Shown here in pieces: positions 11,420 to 24,171 of a DNA stretch of 64,000 bases (the first letter of the stretch is position 1; every line of letters starts with the position of its first letter). This DNA is from Liolophura sinensis (Eukaryota; Mollusca; Polyplacophora; Chitonida; Chitonidae). The notes under the pieces were generated by a model. The model saw only the letters and a list, made by a program, of their open reading frames with translations, did no database searches and was not told where the DNA came from. The position numbers and the translations under genes were made by a program. The stretch is from positions 23,015,788 through 23,079,787 of the forward strand of contig NC_088302.1 in the NCBI RefSeq assembly GCF_032854445.1, read 5' to 3'.

Positions 11420-14400
11420 CTGAAACAAAGAAGAAATCAGAATTATTCACCCGATAAAGTTGGCATCTGTGGGTGGTACTAAGAAGCTTGATAAATCACT
11501 CTGTCTGCAGGCTGATGAGGCGCTATGTGAATGGTACATTCTAAACATTCTTAAACAAAGGTATTATAAATCTATCAAATCATAATATTTTCTGCCATTT
11601 CAAAGTAAATTTTTACAAATAGTAGTAAGACACTACATGTAGATAAAAGTGTTATGCAAGCCATGCACAAAGAAAAGAAGACACTTACCAGCATGTAGAG
11701 GTAGATCTGGTTTAGTAGGGGCAGGTAACTCTTCCTCGCTCCCGCCTCGACCACTGTCACTGTTGGTTATATCCCCTGACAGGTCGCTGTGGTCCTCATA
11801 TCTGTTGACATCCACAGCCTGAAACAGTGAGAAAATTTTTTGAGCAAAAACATCTTCAGTCTAGCTAAGTAGACGTCAGACTTGAAACCGATGATATTGA
11901 TGATATTTTTACAGCCAAATTGAGGTTCAGGTTTTGTGCAGCTGATTTCAGTTCGCATATGTCATTATCAATATTTCATATCTATAGCTTGAATGTTTTT
12001 GAAATTTTTATCAAAATGAAATTGCTAATGATCAGAGGATTTCCATTTAATGACATAATCCTCGTATCTCATAAATCAATCGGTCAACTCGATCAATCTG
12101 CATCTTATGCATGCAGGTAAAGATAAAATTTATGTGTATATTTGATTAATTTATTTGATAGGTGTTTTACGCCGTACTCAAGAATATTTCACTTGCTGAC
12201 GGCGGCCAGCATTATGGTGGAAGGAAACTGGGCAGAGCCCGGGGGAACCCACGACCATCCGCAGGTTGCCGACAGGCCTTCCCACTTACGACTGGAGAGG
12301 AAGCCAGCTTGAGCTGGACTTGAACTCACAGTGACGGCATTGGTGAGAGGCTTCTGGGTCATTATGCTGCGCTAGCGCGCTAACCGACTTACCCACAGAG
12401 GCCCCTGTGTATATTTGACCTTATATTAAATTAAATGGCATTTATATTTGACGAATACAGTAAAGGTTGGTATGTAAAATATACATTTATAAGAACACAA
12501 AGGCCTTCAAATAACAAGTTTCTCCGATAAGCTGTCACTCAAACTTCACAAAAAAAATCTTAAGTGGCATTATAAGGTTCATGCATCAGTCAGAATGTGT
12601 CGGGTAAAACAACGCTAAATTTTAGGTGAAATACAGTAATTATATTAAAAAATGCCCCAAAAAGCTAAATGTGGAAATATTGTAGCAATTGTACACAGAA
12701 ACCGTTGCACTGAATGAAAAAAAAATGCAATGCGTGGAAGCAAGCATTTCTGAAAGGTCAGTTATGATGGAATGTTGTCATTGATGTATTGCCTTACCTG
12801 TTTGCCGGGATAAGGGTTTGGCTGCAGGTCATCCGACCACCTGTGCATTGAGTGATTACTGCTCCTGAGACTTGATCGGTGGGGGGAGGAGCCCGCTGTG
12901 GCGTAACTCAGTGATGGCCCAGATGTGCCTGTTAACACAGTCTCAACTCTCCCTGGGGACTGACCGTTCACAGTTAACATAGAGCTGCAGGCCCGCGGAA
13001 TCTGGGGGAGGGAAAAAAAGAATCATGTAAGAAACAGAGATAAGAACCAGGAATGTGAGTTGAAGAAAAAAAGTTATAAGGAAAGATAAGAGTTGAGGGC
13101 AACATGAAAGAGGAAAAGATGTGAAACCCAAAAGCTTTCTGTAGATAAAGCTTTTTCATCTAGAAATGAACACGATGATTAAACTTACCTTTTATCTTTG
13201 TTTTATGAAAGAAGTGAAAGTTGGTTTTAAATAAAGTGAGTTTGAATGAAGTGAAGAATGTATTGTATATTGTATTATATTCAGTTGCTCAAATTCTGCG
13301 TATCAGGTCTATTCATTCATTCGTTTTTTTTTTTTAAAATAGTGTCTTATATGCATACTTATGTTTTAACATTTTCTCAAATGTTGACAAGACTTAAGCT
13401 GCCATTTTGTGTTCAGTGTTGAATTCTGTCAGAGAATTTCAGTCCTTTGATCAAGGGCTGGGTTTTAGATTTGTTATGAGACTCTAACACAATTTTTGAT
13501 AATGGCCATATCAGTTACTTCAGGATACTCCCCTTGTTTGCTGAAGGCAAAAAAGTGTTGCCATGTTCGAAACATCAGTGCTCATATGAAGGTTGATCTT
13601 AATTCATTCCAAAGCAATTGTCAGAGTTTGAATTTGCTATAATGGAGCCCCCACTAATTGGTCTACCATTTATTGGGGTGAACTCACTGCCTGTAAATAG
13701 CTCCAGTATTCTATTTTGCGTGCATTACGAGGAATTATTTGACGTATTCAATTGAGATTATCAATTATCCTGGGAGGAATTGCACAACAGAGAGAAAGAG
13801 CTTCTCCTCACCATTAAAACGGAAACTATCAATCGATTGAAAGGCTAGTGTTTTAGTGTCACCAGATAAATTTCAGCACCGGGAGAAACTCCCAGTTTGA
13901 GAGCTAGAATGGAGAATTCTTTCCAGTGAAGACCAATGTATTTGTTTGGAATGCGGAAGGAAGCCTTCAGGATTCGAATGGTCTGTAAAACACCAAAAAA
14001 TGCTCTCTTAAAACCCTCGAGATTGTTTGATTTTTTTCCCTCCTGTCAATCAATGAATCAATAAGACTAATAAAAGGGTAGGAAATGACTGCTACTTCTA
14101 AGTGCCTCGGTAAGTGGGGTCAGAAGTCATTAACAGTTAATGAAACATGCCGTGTGCTGCGTAACCCCGTCTGGTCATCCTCTCAGACTCGGCATAGATT
14201 TTTTGTCTTGGATCAATGGTGTGGTGTGAAACAACAGACAGTCTTACCTGGATGGAGCTCTGGCCCAAGGACGGTATGGAGTTCTCTCCCTTGAATGTAG
14301 AACAGGTATTGCTAGGGACGGAGTTGTGCGTCTCGTTGACCAAGGAATAGTTGACTTGGCGAGAAACATCGCCAGGTAGTGGCATGGGGACTGTTGTTGA

Positions 14401-16944
14401 TATGGGTTGGGGAGGGTTGGTAACTCCAAACCCGTTGTCTCCGTAAGCCATCATGTGTTGGGATTCTGCACGTGGATATGCAGGATGACGCTTGGCCTGC
14501 CTCTTCACCAGAATTATTATAACCGTGATGATGAGGACGAGGAGCACAGTCGTAATGGCGATGGTGACACCGATGATTAAGTTGTCGAACATGGGCTCGT
14601 CCTCCGTGGAAGCAGTGCTGAGAGGAAGAGATTCATTGCCCAGCTCTACGTCAATAATAAACTTTGTCAACTGTTCCTTCGGTGGTGTTCCTTGGTCCGA
14701 GGCAGATATAGACAATACATGTTTTTTGATATCCTGCTCACTCATATCATTCACAACAAAAATTTCACCAGTTGTTTGGTGAATTTGGAACAAGTTCTTG
14801 GGATTACCGCTGACAATCTTAAAGGTGATGGTAGCATTTTCCCCGCGGTCTTTGTCATGGGCTGATATGATGGTAATTAAGGTACCAACGTAATCTGTGT
14901 GGTAAATCGTTTTCGAGTTATTCGTCTCAGTGGGGTAGTAAAACTCAGGAAAGTTGTCGTTGGCATCCAGCACGTGGACAGTCACATTGGTCATGCTGTA
15001 AAGTTGTTGATTCTCCCCATCATCAGTGGCAGCCACAACAAATGTGTACAAACTCCTGGTTTCTCTGTCTAATTTCCTCTCTGTCTCGAGAACTCCGGTC
15101 ACGGAATTTAGACGAAATGGAACATCATTGTTTGGGTGTTTTAACAAGGAATATTGGACTTTCCCATTCCTGCCAGCATCCTTGTCTTCAGCAAAAATTC
15201 GTCCCACTGATGTCCCTGGCTGCTCTTCCTCCATGGCAAACAGTTGGTAAGACATTTCCTGGAAAGTTGGTGCCATGTCATTGAGATCTAGTAAGTGAAC
15301 ATGTACAGTTGCTGTTGAAGACATGGCTGGTTTTCCAAGATCGGTGGCAACGACAAGTAACTCAATAACTGGAGATTTCTCTCTGTCCAACGCAGCCTTA
15401 GCTGTGATGGTTCCAGAGCTGCTGTCAATAACGAAGTTCTCCAAATGAGAACCAAGGCTGTAGGATATTTTGCTGTTGTCTCCTATGTCTGCATCTGTGG
15501 CAGAGACTTGGACTATGAATTCGCCTCCCTCGTTGTTTTCATACATCTCCATACTGTATTCTGCAGGTTCAAACACTGGAGCATTGTCATTGACATCGGA
15601 CACTTTAACCATCACCTCTCCAGTACCCTGCATCTGCGGCTCACCCTCATCGGAACAACGAATCAACACCTTGTACTCCACCTGAACTTCTCTGTCCAGT
15701 TTCTGGTTTAGTAAAACTTTGTACTCATTAGCCAAGAGTCTATGGAGCTCAAATCCTGGACTGAGCATCTCACAGTTAACTTTGCCGTTTGCACCAAAGT
15801 CTCCGTCGGCAACGGATAAATGGGAAATAAAGCTTCCCGGCCCAGAATCCTCAGAAAGAATTGAAAAGTTACCACCAGACAAGAGGTTAAAGTGTAGGGA
15901 AGGCACATTGTCGTTGACATCTTCTACATTGATAACCACAGCCGTCTGAGTGGTTTGAGGTTGACTGCCATGATCGGTGGCTCCCACAACAAATTGGTAT
16001 TGCTTCTTTGTTTCGTAATCCAGACTGCCTTTCAGCTTGATTTCACCACTCGTTGCATTGATTGCTAAGATATTAAGTGTGTCTTTGTTTGTATGAAGTC
16101 CAAAGTAGTAGGTAACATATCCGTTAGAAGCAAAATCCAAATCAGTGGCTTTTACTTGAAGAAGTGTCTCACCAACTGTGGTGTTCTCTGAATGGGACGC
16201 TGTGTACAGGGTTTTGTTAAAAAGCGGTTTATGGTCATTCACATCAGTCACTGTGACGTTGATGGTTGCTATGCCTGTTTTAGCTGGAGATCCTCCGTCC
16301 ATTGCCAAAATATGGAGTTGGTAGTAGGCTGAAGTTTCTCTATCCAAAGTCCCATTCAGCACTATTGCTATATCAATTGTCTGGTCGGAGTTTCTGCTTG
16401 TGTGGAGACTGAACAGATTGGTTTCTGACTGAAGCTCATATCTCTGAATTGAGTTGTTTCCTATGTCCAAGTCTATTGCTGTAGGCACGTTGTAGTACAT
16501 TCCAGATAATGCAGATTCCGGAATCAAAACTTTGAGAACAGGTTGTGGAAAACTTGGGGGGTTATCATTGATATCTCTAACACTGATTTGCACTGGAACA
16601 ATCTGGAAAAAGCTTCCAGTTTTCGAAAGCACTCCCACAACGATATCCAAGACACAAGGAACGGTAATTCCACACAATTCTTCACGATCTATCTCAGCGG
16701 TGGTCTTCAGTTCACTGGTATTTTCCTCAACACTGAACAAGTTGGTGTGGACATATCCGTGGGGTAAGAGGTTAAACTTCAAAGCTCCATGCTGTTGTTG
16801 TTGGGCACTGAGCGAAGCATCCCTGGCCACATTCCCAATCGGAGATCCAATCATGAGGCCTTCGTCAATGTCATAGGCCAATCCAAGAACAGGTGAAACA
16901 AGTTGGAGAAGAAGTATAATCAGAGAGACAGTTTGGCTGGCCAT
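10818..16944 (-). CDS. Delta-like protocadherin, four coding exons (whole gene)
   Basis: A single-pass cell-surface adhesion protein, expected to mediate calcium-dependent homophilic contact between cells, often neurons. Coding exons on the minus strand are 16944-14248, 13001-12798, 11818-11689 and 11419-10818. All three introns have GT-AG ends (donors GTAAGA, GTAAGG, GTAAGT), and the joined frame stays open for 1210 codons plus stop. Order: signal peptide (about 1-21), seven cadherin repeats, membrane helix (about 789-813), cytoplasmic tail of about 400 residues. The start chosen is the ATG at 16942-16944 in a strong AAAATGG context; the frame runs five codons further upstream but only to a GTG. 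One large exon encoding ectodomain plus membrane helix is typical of non-clustered protocadherins. The tail carries a Ser/Asp/Gly/Arg acidic motif and a C-terminal block resembling those of invertebrate delta-type protocadherins. Orthology to a specific vertebrate PCDH gene is not claimed. Confidence 0.93.
11689..11818 (-). CDS. Protocadherin coding exon 3: acidic SDSGRGGSEEE motif
   Basis: This 130-bp exon encodes residues 968-1010 plus the first base of codon 1011. It contains DHSDLSGDITNSDSGRGGSE (about 976-995), a Ser/Asp/Gly motif seen in the cytoplasmic tails of many invertebrate delta-type protocadherins, which supports the family call independently of the ectodomain. The acceptor is TTTCAG and the donor is GTAAGTGTC. 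It ends in phase 1 and joins exon 4 in frame through a split Glu codon. Confidence 0.88.
12144..12405 (-). mobile_element. Full-length SINE family A inside protocadherin intron 2
   Basis: Reverse-orientation copy of the 9.5-kb SINE, from the tRNA head at about 12405 (complement of GGGGCCTCTGTGGGTAAGTC) to the (AAAT) tail near 12147. It lies in the intron between protocadherin exons 2 and 3 and reads in the same direction as the gene. The A box is altered (GGGTAAGTCGG), so this copy may not be transcribed. Confidence 0.85.
12798..13001 (-). CDS. Protocadherin coding exon 2: cytoplasmic tail
   Basis: This 204-bp phase 0-0 exon encodes residues 900-967, a Ser/Pro/Gly-rich cytoplasmic stretch ending in DLQPNPYPGKQ. 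The acceptor is a pyrimidine-rich tract ending CCCCCAG and the donor is CAG before GTAAGG. Because it is a multiple of three and phase 0 on both sides, it could be skipped without breaking the frame, giving a shorter tail; skipping is an inference. A second AG 18 bp into the exon could serve as an alternative acceptor and would also keep the frame. Confidence 0.85.
14248..16944 (-). CDS. Protocadherin coding exon 1: ectodomain and membrane helix
   Basis: Encodes residues 1-899. Residues 1-21 are a hydrophobic signal peptide. Seven cadherin repeats follow; six inter-repeat calcium-binding linkers can be read as DINDN (about 124-128), DVNDH (234-238), DVNDN (342-346), DVNDN (450-454), DLNDM (553-557) and DANDN (660-664). 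LDRE/LDYE motifs and DxD-type residues are present inside most repeats. The seventh repeat (about 665-767) is followed by a Ser/Thr/Glu-rich stalk and a helix (about 789-813) ending in a basic VKRQAKRH stop-transfer. Linker 2 (H for N) and linker 5 (M for N) are imperfect, so calcium binding may be weaker there. The exon ends in phase 0 at CAG before GTAAGACTG. The frame stays open for 36 more codons into the intron, which are not coding. Confidence 0.93.
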
Positions 16945-17008
16945 TTTAGTTTGTATCACAGTCTAGGTTCTTTCTCACCAAAGTAGCACTGGTATCATTT
17001 CTGTAGAT
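16945..17008 (-). other. Protocadherin 5' UTR segment with splice acceptor and 7-codon uORF
   Basis: Just upstream of the protocadherin ATG, the minus strand reads CCTGTCTTTGCAG at 17021-17009, a good acceptor, so exon 1 probably starts at 17008 and a non-coding exon lies further right. The 64-nt leader has one upstream ATG (16996-16998) opening a 7-codon frame (MIPVLLW) that stops at 16975-16977, 30 bases before the main ATG. Such a uORF can dampen translation; here that is inferred, not shown. Confidence 0.55.
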
Positions 17009-18523
17009 CTGCAAAGACAGGATATATTTAGCACTGGGTTACAGAAGCGAAAAGAGGTCTTGGAAGAGTAGGGTTTGCTGACTGAGCTGTAATGGTTCCA
17101 GTGTTCCTCTGAGTAGGTCAGGCTGGACCAATGCCCTCAGGTTGAGAAGCACCCTTTAAATACAAAGTGTTGGCAAACAGTTCACTGTGAAAGAGTGAGA
17201 AGTTTCAGTGTTTGATGCTGATACCTTAAGCTATGATGTAAGTGGCATGTGACATTGCCCCCAGAGGTGTAATCCCCACTGTGGGCTGGTGTGAATTCCT
17301 ACCCTCAGCCCTTCACTTAGTCCCCTCCCCCAAGGGTCTGAGATTACCCTCACACTTCAGCCCTTGGCACCCCTGTGGAATTGCCCATTCACAGAGATCA
17401 TCTGTTTACACCTTTATTTTTACATGCTTCTCCATCCCCTAAAGACCATTGTGGACACAATATACTGATACTTGATTGAGGAGGAAACGAGTGCAGGTGT
17501 GTCTGGCCAGGTGTAACAGGTCTCTTCAGCTCTTGTCACAAGATACCTCAAGCCCCTGAGGCCCAGAGGTATAGAGGCTGAGGAGAAATACACAACCAGC
17601 GTTCCTTTACCTTTTGTCTGAGGTGTTGTGTTTGATATAATTATATCCAATTTGACGGAGATGTTGTTTGGTTAATTCACGTTGATTGTTCCTGGTTGGC
17701 AGGTACCCCTATAATCAATGGCGGCTCAAGGTGTGAAGTGTGAGGTGTGCGCCACAAAGCTGAGCCAGAGACTCGGAAGATTAATTTCTGTAATGGCATG
17801 TTTTGGACAGGTGGGAAAAAAAGCCCTTGACAATAACAACAAAAACAGATCTTCAAAATAGCTGTGTCTGCTGAGCCGTCTCATCTAAGTTCTAAAATAG
17901 GAGAAATTGGGCATCAAAATGTTCTTTCTTTTGGTGGCATTTCTAATTAAAATCTGTGTAATAATGCGTTGTATTTTATACATTAAAACTAACAATATTC
18001 TCCTTATGGGTAATTAGCTATGCTATGGCCTTGTATACAGTAAGAGCATTACAGCAACAAAAGAGCTGTGCTGTATTTTTTCTTCATTCACTTGCTAACT
18101 ATTCAAATTGTGCATGTGCCGGAACATCTCTAGTACCCCCTTCAACTCTGAAGACGCCACAAACAGTAGAGTGAGTTATGTTTGTCTGCCATCAGAGTGC
18201 TGAGTGAAAGAAGCAAAATTTTTCACTTGCATGCTCTGACAAGTGGAAGTCGAGTCGAATGTAAACCCTTTTTTCTTTTTTGACCCTTGAAAGAATCTGC
18301 AATGCTGACATGAAAGAGACAGTTGTTCATAAAAGTGCTATCTTTGCTGACTATGCTGATGACAGCTGTTTACTCGAGTCCTTTGTGTAAGTTTGCATGG
18401 TAAAAGTCATTTGCATATTTTACTCACGAATGTAGACTTTCTCTAGCAGTGTATGGTGCATTACTTTTTTCACACAATAGCTCTGCTTTTGTTGAACAAA
18501 AAAACCTGCCAATTATGCTAAAG

Positions 18524-18526
18524 TAT

Positions 18527-18597
<71 letters not shown>

Positions 18598-18613
18598 CAC
18601 ACACACACACACA
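18524..18613. repeat. Compound TA / CA microsatellite
   Basis: TA repeat (one AA break at 18540) followed by CACACA from about 18596 to 18613. Confidence 0.95.
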
Positions 18614-19756
18614 TTAAATAAGTATCTAGTGCATTTGATCTAGCAGATTGGACAGCTACTCTATTCTTGGTTGTCTCAGAATAGTGTGTTTGTTAGTTCA
18701 TAAAACCACACATTTTCACACAGTGAAAACTTTAGCCTGTTACATTGAATTACAACCAGATTAATATCATACCTAGAAATGGAAATAACGTTTGTGCTGT
18801 AATCATTAAAGTATTAATTGCAATATACACTGTTGGTAAATTAAACCAGTAAATATCACATTTGTATTTAATTGAAATAAAAGATGAAATGCTAATATTA
18901 TTCTGATATCTAATTGAAAAAGGAAAGAAGTTAGAGATAGGTGGTGAATGAAACTTATAGCTATACAAACTTCCATTGTCTGTTGACGTATTGTTTTCTT
19001 ATTTATTATTGCTTGTGATGTGTTAGATGCTACTTATCATGTTACTTGAACCATTTGGCGTGGAAATAAATCCAGTTGTCTGTGTGGTCTTAACCACCTG
19101 GGTAATACAAAGTGGCGATAATCGATTGAGCGATAAACATGTAATGTCTGTAGTTTGTGGGTTCGACATGCTTGGTACGTTTAGGCTAAGTTGGAGGGTA
19201 ATGGTGCTGATAGCTAGTTGGGTAGTAAATTAGAGCTTTTGTCTGGTACGTAACCTATCAGCCAAAGTGCTTAGACATTAAGTATACTTAATTACTGGCA
19301 TGTGGCTGGAGTTGCTTGGGTCTGGGAGAAGTGTGAAGCTAGGGGGAAAGGATTTTTAGGGGTAAGTGTGAGCAAGGCTTGTTAGCTGTCTCACATCTGC
19401 CTCAGTGTCAGACAACATTGTTACCTTTTAGAGTTGTGTTTGCCCTCATCAAAAACTTTGTATGTAACTCCCCCAGGGAGTCTGTTTGTATCACAACTAC
19501 CTTCATTAACTTTATTGTAATCCACATCACCAGGGTGTCCATTTGTATTTAATCCCAAATCGATAGCAACAGAGAGATTTACCTAGGATTAAAAGGTGAT
19601 GTTTGTAATCCCTTGTTGATTAATTACATCAAGCTCTTGTTTTGGCACTGACAGACGGACCAGATTTCAGTATTCCAAAGGTAGTGTGTTTTTTGTTTGA
19701 CCTCAGCCTAGAGATAAAGTTTATCACACACTGACAGATCTACTGCAGATATTCCT

Positions 19757-19828
19757 TAAATTTATTTATTCGATAGGTGTTTTATGCCGTACTCAAGAAT
19801 GTTCACTTGTGCGACAGGGGCCAGCAGA
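19757..19828 (-). mobile_element. SINE family A, short 3' fragment
   Basis: A 72-bp piece whose plus-strand text (TTCGATAGGTGTTTTATGCC and CAAGAATGTTCACTTG) is the complement of the SINE tail. It breaks off after GGGGCCAGCAGA; the head is absent. Confidence 0.65.
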
Positions 19829-21059
19829 TATTTTTTAAACATATCAAGTTTAAATACTTTTTTCTATATTTCATTTGAGAAATCCAGATATAGTATAATG
19901 TGATCTGTCAAAATCAAAAAAAAAAAAAAAAAAAAAAACGCAAACAAAAAAAAAACATTTATGATACATGTCAAGAGTTTGTGCACGACATAATGGCAAA
20001 TTTTCAAACTATTTACATGGTTAAAGAAGTTACAATAGCAGTTTTGCCATAATACTATTTGATGCAGAACAGTGCCCATGTCCTGCAGCTTGTTTACAGG
20101 TTTGCATGTAATCATGTCAGCTTTGACATTCATTAAAGCTGTTCACATGCATGTACAGAGTCTAATACATACATTGACCGCCGAACAGCAGCTTGGAATA
20201 AAGTGTTTGGTGTGGGTTGGGAGTGTCTTTAATCAATATGAAGAAACTGTAGAAATTGCATGATTAAATAAATCTGGCTTTTTTTTTTTTGAAAAGAGAG
20301 TCAGTGATTTTGATTGTATGGCCAACATGGTTATGATTGTTAAATCACACCTTTGCATGTAGCTGCATGTTCATTGATTATGGGGATATGTTCTTTTTAA
20401 TATTCTTGGAGATAATTTAGTTAATTTAATTTAGAGTTTCCAGCAGGATTCTCTACACACTGTAAAAACTGTTCAATCTCCAGAGGATTTGTCATAGACA
20501 TGCCTTTGCTCTAAAACTTTACCGTCAAAAGAGCATGTTTGGAGTTCATAAAATGTCACTTTTCATGCTGAAACTTACATTTTTCCAGTAGAATGTCATC
20601 CCAACTATTATACAAAGCTCCAAAACACCTTTATAAGAAAAACTGAACTCTCTGAATCACGAAAAATGTGTAATTTAGTCATAGACGAAGTTTTAAATCA
20701 GGAACAGTATATATATATATATATAGTATATACATTTTTGTTTTATGTTCAATTGGAGCATAAAATAGTACATATTGTTTTGATATAGTTCTCATCTGTG
20801 ATCTTTTTACATAAAATATGCCACCTCAAATGTTGTGCTGAAGAATAATTTTGCAAAACATTGAACTGAATATCGTCCAGTAATTCAGTATGATTTAATG
20901 ATAGGTTCTATTGTGTTGGTTTGTATTGCATACGTATAAGATGTTAAACAATCGTGTTCGTTGTTTGATCGATTGTGCAGCAGCTATGAGCGTCATTAAT
21001 CAGCATTTTTGGATTTTCTAACGTAAACAGAAAAGATAATATTTTTTTCCATTGTATTT

Positions 21060-21305
21060 TTTGGATGGCTTTGGATTGGCTGCCGTGTTGTCCTTATTGG
21101 CTCTATTTCCACGACCTGAGGGAGACGCGAATATTACGTACTACTGCCCGAAGCAATGGCTTGTCTCTGCTCTTCATCATGTGACCTGATCGCAGCCAAT
21201 GAAATATTAATGTGGTGAGAAATTTACATGATGTAGCTGTCCTGGCAGATGGTATACTCTGTGGGCTTATGAATAAGTAACTGGCTGGAGGATCTTGCCA
21301 ATCAC
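21060..21305. promoter_or_regulatory. Cluster of four CCAAT boxes
   Basis: Inverted CCAAT (ATTGG) at 21075-21079 and 21096-21100, forward CCAAT at 21196-21200 and 21298-21302, with a TCATGTGAC E-box-like site near 21178-21186 and several CpG steps. The inverted pair would suit minus-strand transcription toward the protocadherin, whose non-coding first exon is missing. Purely inferential. Confidence 0.22.
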
Positions 21306-22657
21306 TAATTTATCTGAGCTGTCCCCCAGATCTGGGTATAAACACTGACAGACGGGTTTTTATGGAGCGTTAAGAATGAGATAGTTAAAACCAGCCCAAA
21401 GCTTTACTACTCTCGCTTTGAATTTGTGTCAAAATTTGATGACACTTTGGTTGACAGACCAGTGATTGAAATGCTATCAGATTGTAATCTGGAAGAAAAA
21501 CGGGCGATGAATTATTGATTTGAAAACTGTTTCCAGTTCCTTTCTGTGGCACTTTAGCAGCATTTTCTCCTTTGAAGTCTGTCGAAGATCATGGTTTTTG
21601 TTATAAGAAAATTTGTCTCCCAGCTAAATATTTCATGGTTTTCTTTATATGAAAAATTGACCGTATGGCTTGATTTGTGAAAAAAAGTTAATGCAGTTAT
21701 ATTGTTGTGCTTAAATTTGCAGACACCTTCTGCATTTTGCTTAAACCTCTTGGCAATACTTAAGATATTTGTTTTCAATGCCAGAACAAAACAACAAAGC
21801 CAGTTATATCGGGATCTGTCTTAATAGCTGAAAATGTTCTTCACCTACCTTACGAAGCTTGTTTCTTAGTGTCCTCTAGGATAACTGAGTGATAAGTGTA
21901 TTGTCAGCACTAGGATGTTCCCCTTAATAATGTAGAATTCCTATTTACTACTCCTCGTCTGTTGTCTTAACTGACTGGTAAGAGTTAATCCCTGGCTCTA
22001 GTCTGAAGTCAGCCGCTGGCTTTGTTAGAACTGATGTGTGACTAGGTATATAAACCTTATAGGCATACCTCACAGATAAGCTGTGGAGGTTGAGATAAGA
22101 GCTTTGTGTGGATTATGGCGGTCAGAGAATTCCATTCAGATGGCCTGGTCACTATAGCCCAACACTGTTCAGTGGTCAGTTTGTGGTCGGATTCGGCTTG
22201 ACCTTATCTGGGTAATGACCACTTCCTGGACGGTCTTTCACACCAGCAATCAGCTGACCTCCCTAGCAGAGCGCCCGTGTTTGTATGCACTCTAAAATAC
22301 CTGAGGAATGTCCGATGATCTGATAGCTCTGACACCTGGACATGAACTTCCTAGTGTTATCAACAAAATTTTGCAAGAATGTCAGGATTTATAATAAAAG
22401 ACCTTGCTCATGGCGTCATTGAGATATTGAACGCTTGCATCATGAATAACATGTAACAAATGAATCAAGAAACTGTGAAGACATCTGAATAGATAACCAG
22501 TGTTGCTGATTATCTAAGGTTTGGTATGATGTAAAAACTGAAAATCATTTTGGCTTGAGAATTAAAACATAAAATGTATCTCTGGACAGTAATGTGTTTA
22601 ATGTCTTGGCATCAAAGCGGTAACATTACACTGTAAAAGTCTCAGGCAAATCTGACC

Positions 22658-22690
22658 ACCCCTCCCCCCCCCCCCCCCCAAAAAAAAAAT
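22658..22690. repeat. C-run plus A-run
   Basis: A long C homopolymer followed directly by A9; low complexity and prone to sequencing error. A similar C-then-A run lies at 57726-57750. Confidence 0.9.
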
Positions 22691-23316
22691 ATTCCGCTTT
22701 AATTTTAACAGGTAAAAAATTCAGAGAAATAATTTATTTTTCTGGTTTTAAGCATTGTTCTCTGGTGGACATTGATAACAAGCGCACGTGAAAAGGTACA
22801 TGTATCACCTGTGGGATTCAAGGTATCAATAAACACTTTAGAATGAATATTCAACATGTAAGCCTGCCATCTGCTAGACCAATCCAAGTCCAAAGGTGAC
22901 CAAGTAAATGTATTTATCTGATTCAGGAGTGAGCATGAGTGTCAATGTATGGTATTGTTAGTGTACTAAGCACTTCTATTCATTCAGTACACAAAGTTAC
23001 TCCTCAACTGCCATGATATAGTATTTACACTCTTAGTAATTGTTAATTTGAGACTCAGTTCCACTGTACCACACTAAACAGGTTCAGTTAAATTATAAAA
23101 AAAATGTGGATTGATCATAAATTTTTAAAAGTTAATGCCTCGAGAAACTGGCAATTATGTGTTCTGAGAATTTGCTTAGAAAAAAAGGTGGCAAAGTATT
23201 ACTCTTCTACTTTTCTCTACTCTTGTGATGTTTGGAAGGGGACAAAAGATTTTTGCATATTGTTCAGAATTTAACTTGTTTACTGAGTTTTATAGTAATT
23301 AAGTATGGATATCTTT

Positions 23317-23360
23317 GAGGGATACAGAGGTGATATTTGAGGGATACAGAGGTGATATTT
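23317..23360 (+). repeat. Short direct duplication
   Basis: TTTGAGGGATACAGAGGTGA is followed at once by a second ATTTGAGGGATACAGAGGTG; two units of about 22 bp. Confidence 0.8.
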
Positions 23361-24171
23361 GAAATAAACATTTGCAGCTGTGCAGGATATGATACTCGAG
23401 CAGCTGCTGGTAAACAGCATTATGTGTATATGTATTCATTTATGTTATATATGTGATCATTTATGTGATATATGTGATTATTTATACATTGTTATGCTGA
23501 TGGTTCAGATTGGAAATAAGGGTAGGGGATATTTGACATATAAATGATATACAGGATATCATATACAACTTTATGTAAAGGTAAGTTGAGTTGCAGGTTG
23601 GATACTTTATGACCTATGCAATACCTAGGTTCAGAGAACGTTAGAATATCAGTGGTCTCAAGAAATTCAACTGTTAAGATATATCAAAGTTTGTTGTGTA
23701 CGTAAAGTCCAAGAAAGCAGCACCGTCTACAAGTACCAATTAATTAGGGCCTGTATAGCCAACTATTCTTACAAAGTAAGGTCAATGAGTGCTGATGGGT
23801 TTATAAATATCTTAAAGCATGTGGATTGGAATCACCTGATCAAAGGACTGTTTAATCGCCTAGGTAAACTCGGAAATTCCTGCACACCTGACCTGAGCAG
23901 TGTTTGAGTAACAGCTACAAAAGGCGATGTGTTTACAGATGATTTGCTCATGAGCTTAAAGGTTGCACACAGCTGAACTGCAAATTTACCTGTGATGTAA
24001 TGGTGTTTTGTCCTGAGTGTGTAGATAACACTGTGTAGGTGTAGGTGTTAGTGTACATTTTAAGGTGAGGCACCTGTAAATACACACAAGGATTAACATG
24101 AGGATCCATGAATACAAGGGGGTATTTCCGGAGAACTCAACAGCTGCTTGGTCTATACATTGCCTGGCTTA

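Larger units (their letters stand above)
17011..24168. other. Upstream region of the protocadherin, no gene seen
   Basis: Holds a microsatellite, a SINE tail fragment, homopolymers (19917-19938) and the CCAAT cluster. Its right-to-left sense probably includes a protocadherin 5' UTR intron. A 47-codon plus-strand ORF at 17718-17861 with CAG before GTGGGA is the only coding-like scrap. Confidence 0.5.

Noticed and set aside
14137-14247. Coding continuation of protocadherin exon 1 past 14248
   Set aside because: This is open-frame run-through into the intron; CAG before GTAAGA is a clear donor and the next exons continue the tail in frame.
16945-16959. Five-codon N-terminal extension of the protocadherin
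   Set aside because: The extension would start with GTG; the downstream ATG has a strong Kozak context and is followed directly by the signal peptide.
17718-17861. 47-codon ORF (MAAQGVKCEVCATKLSQRLG...) with an internal CAG before GTGGGA
   Set aside because: Protein-like start and a possible donor, but too short, with weak start context and no following exon found.
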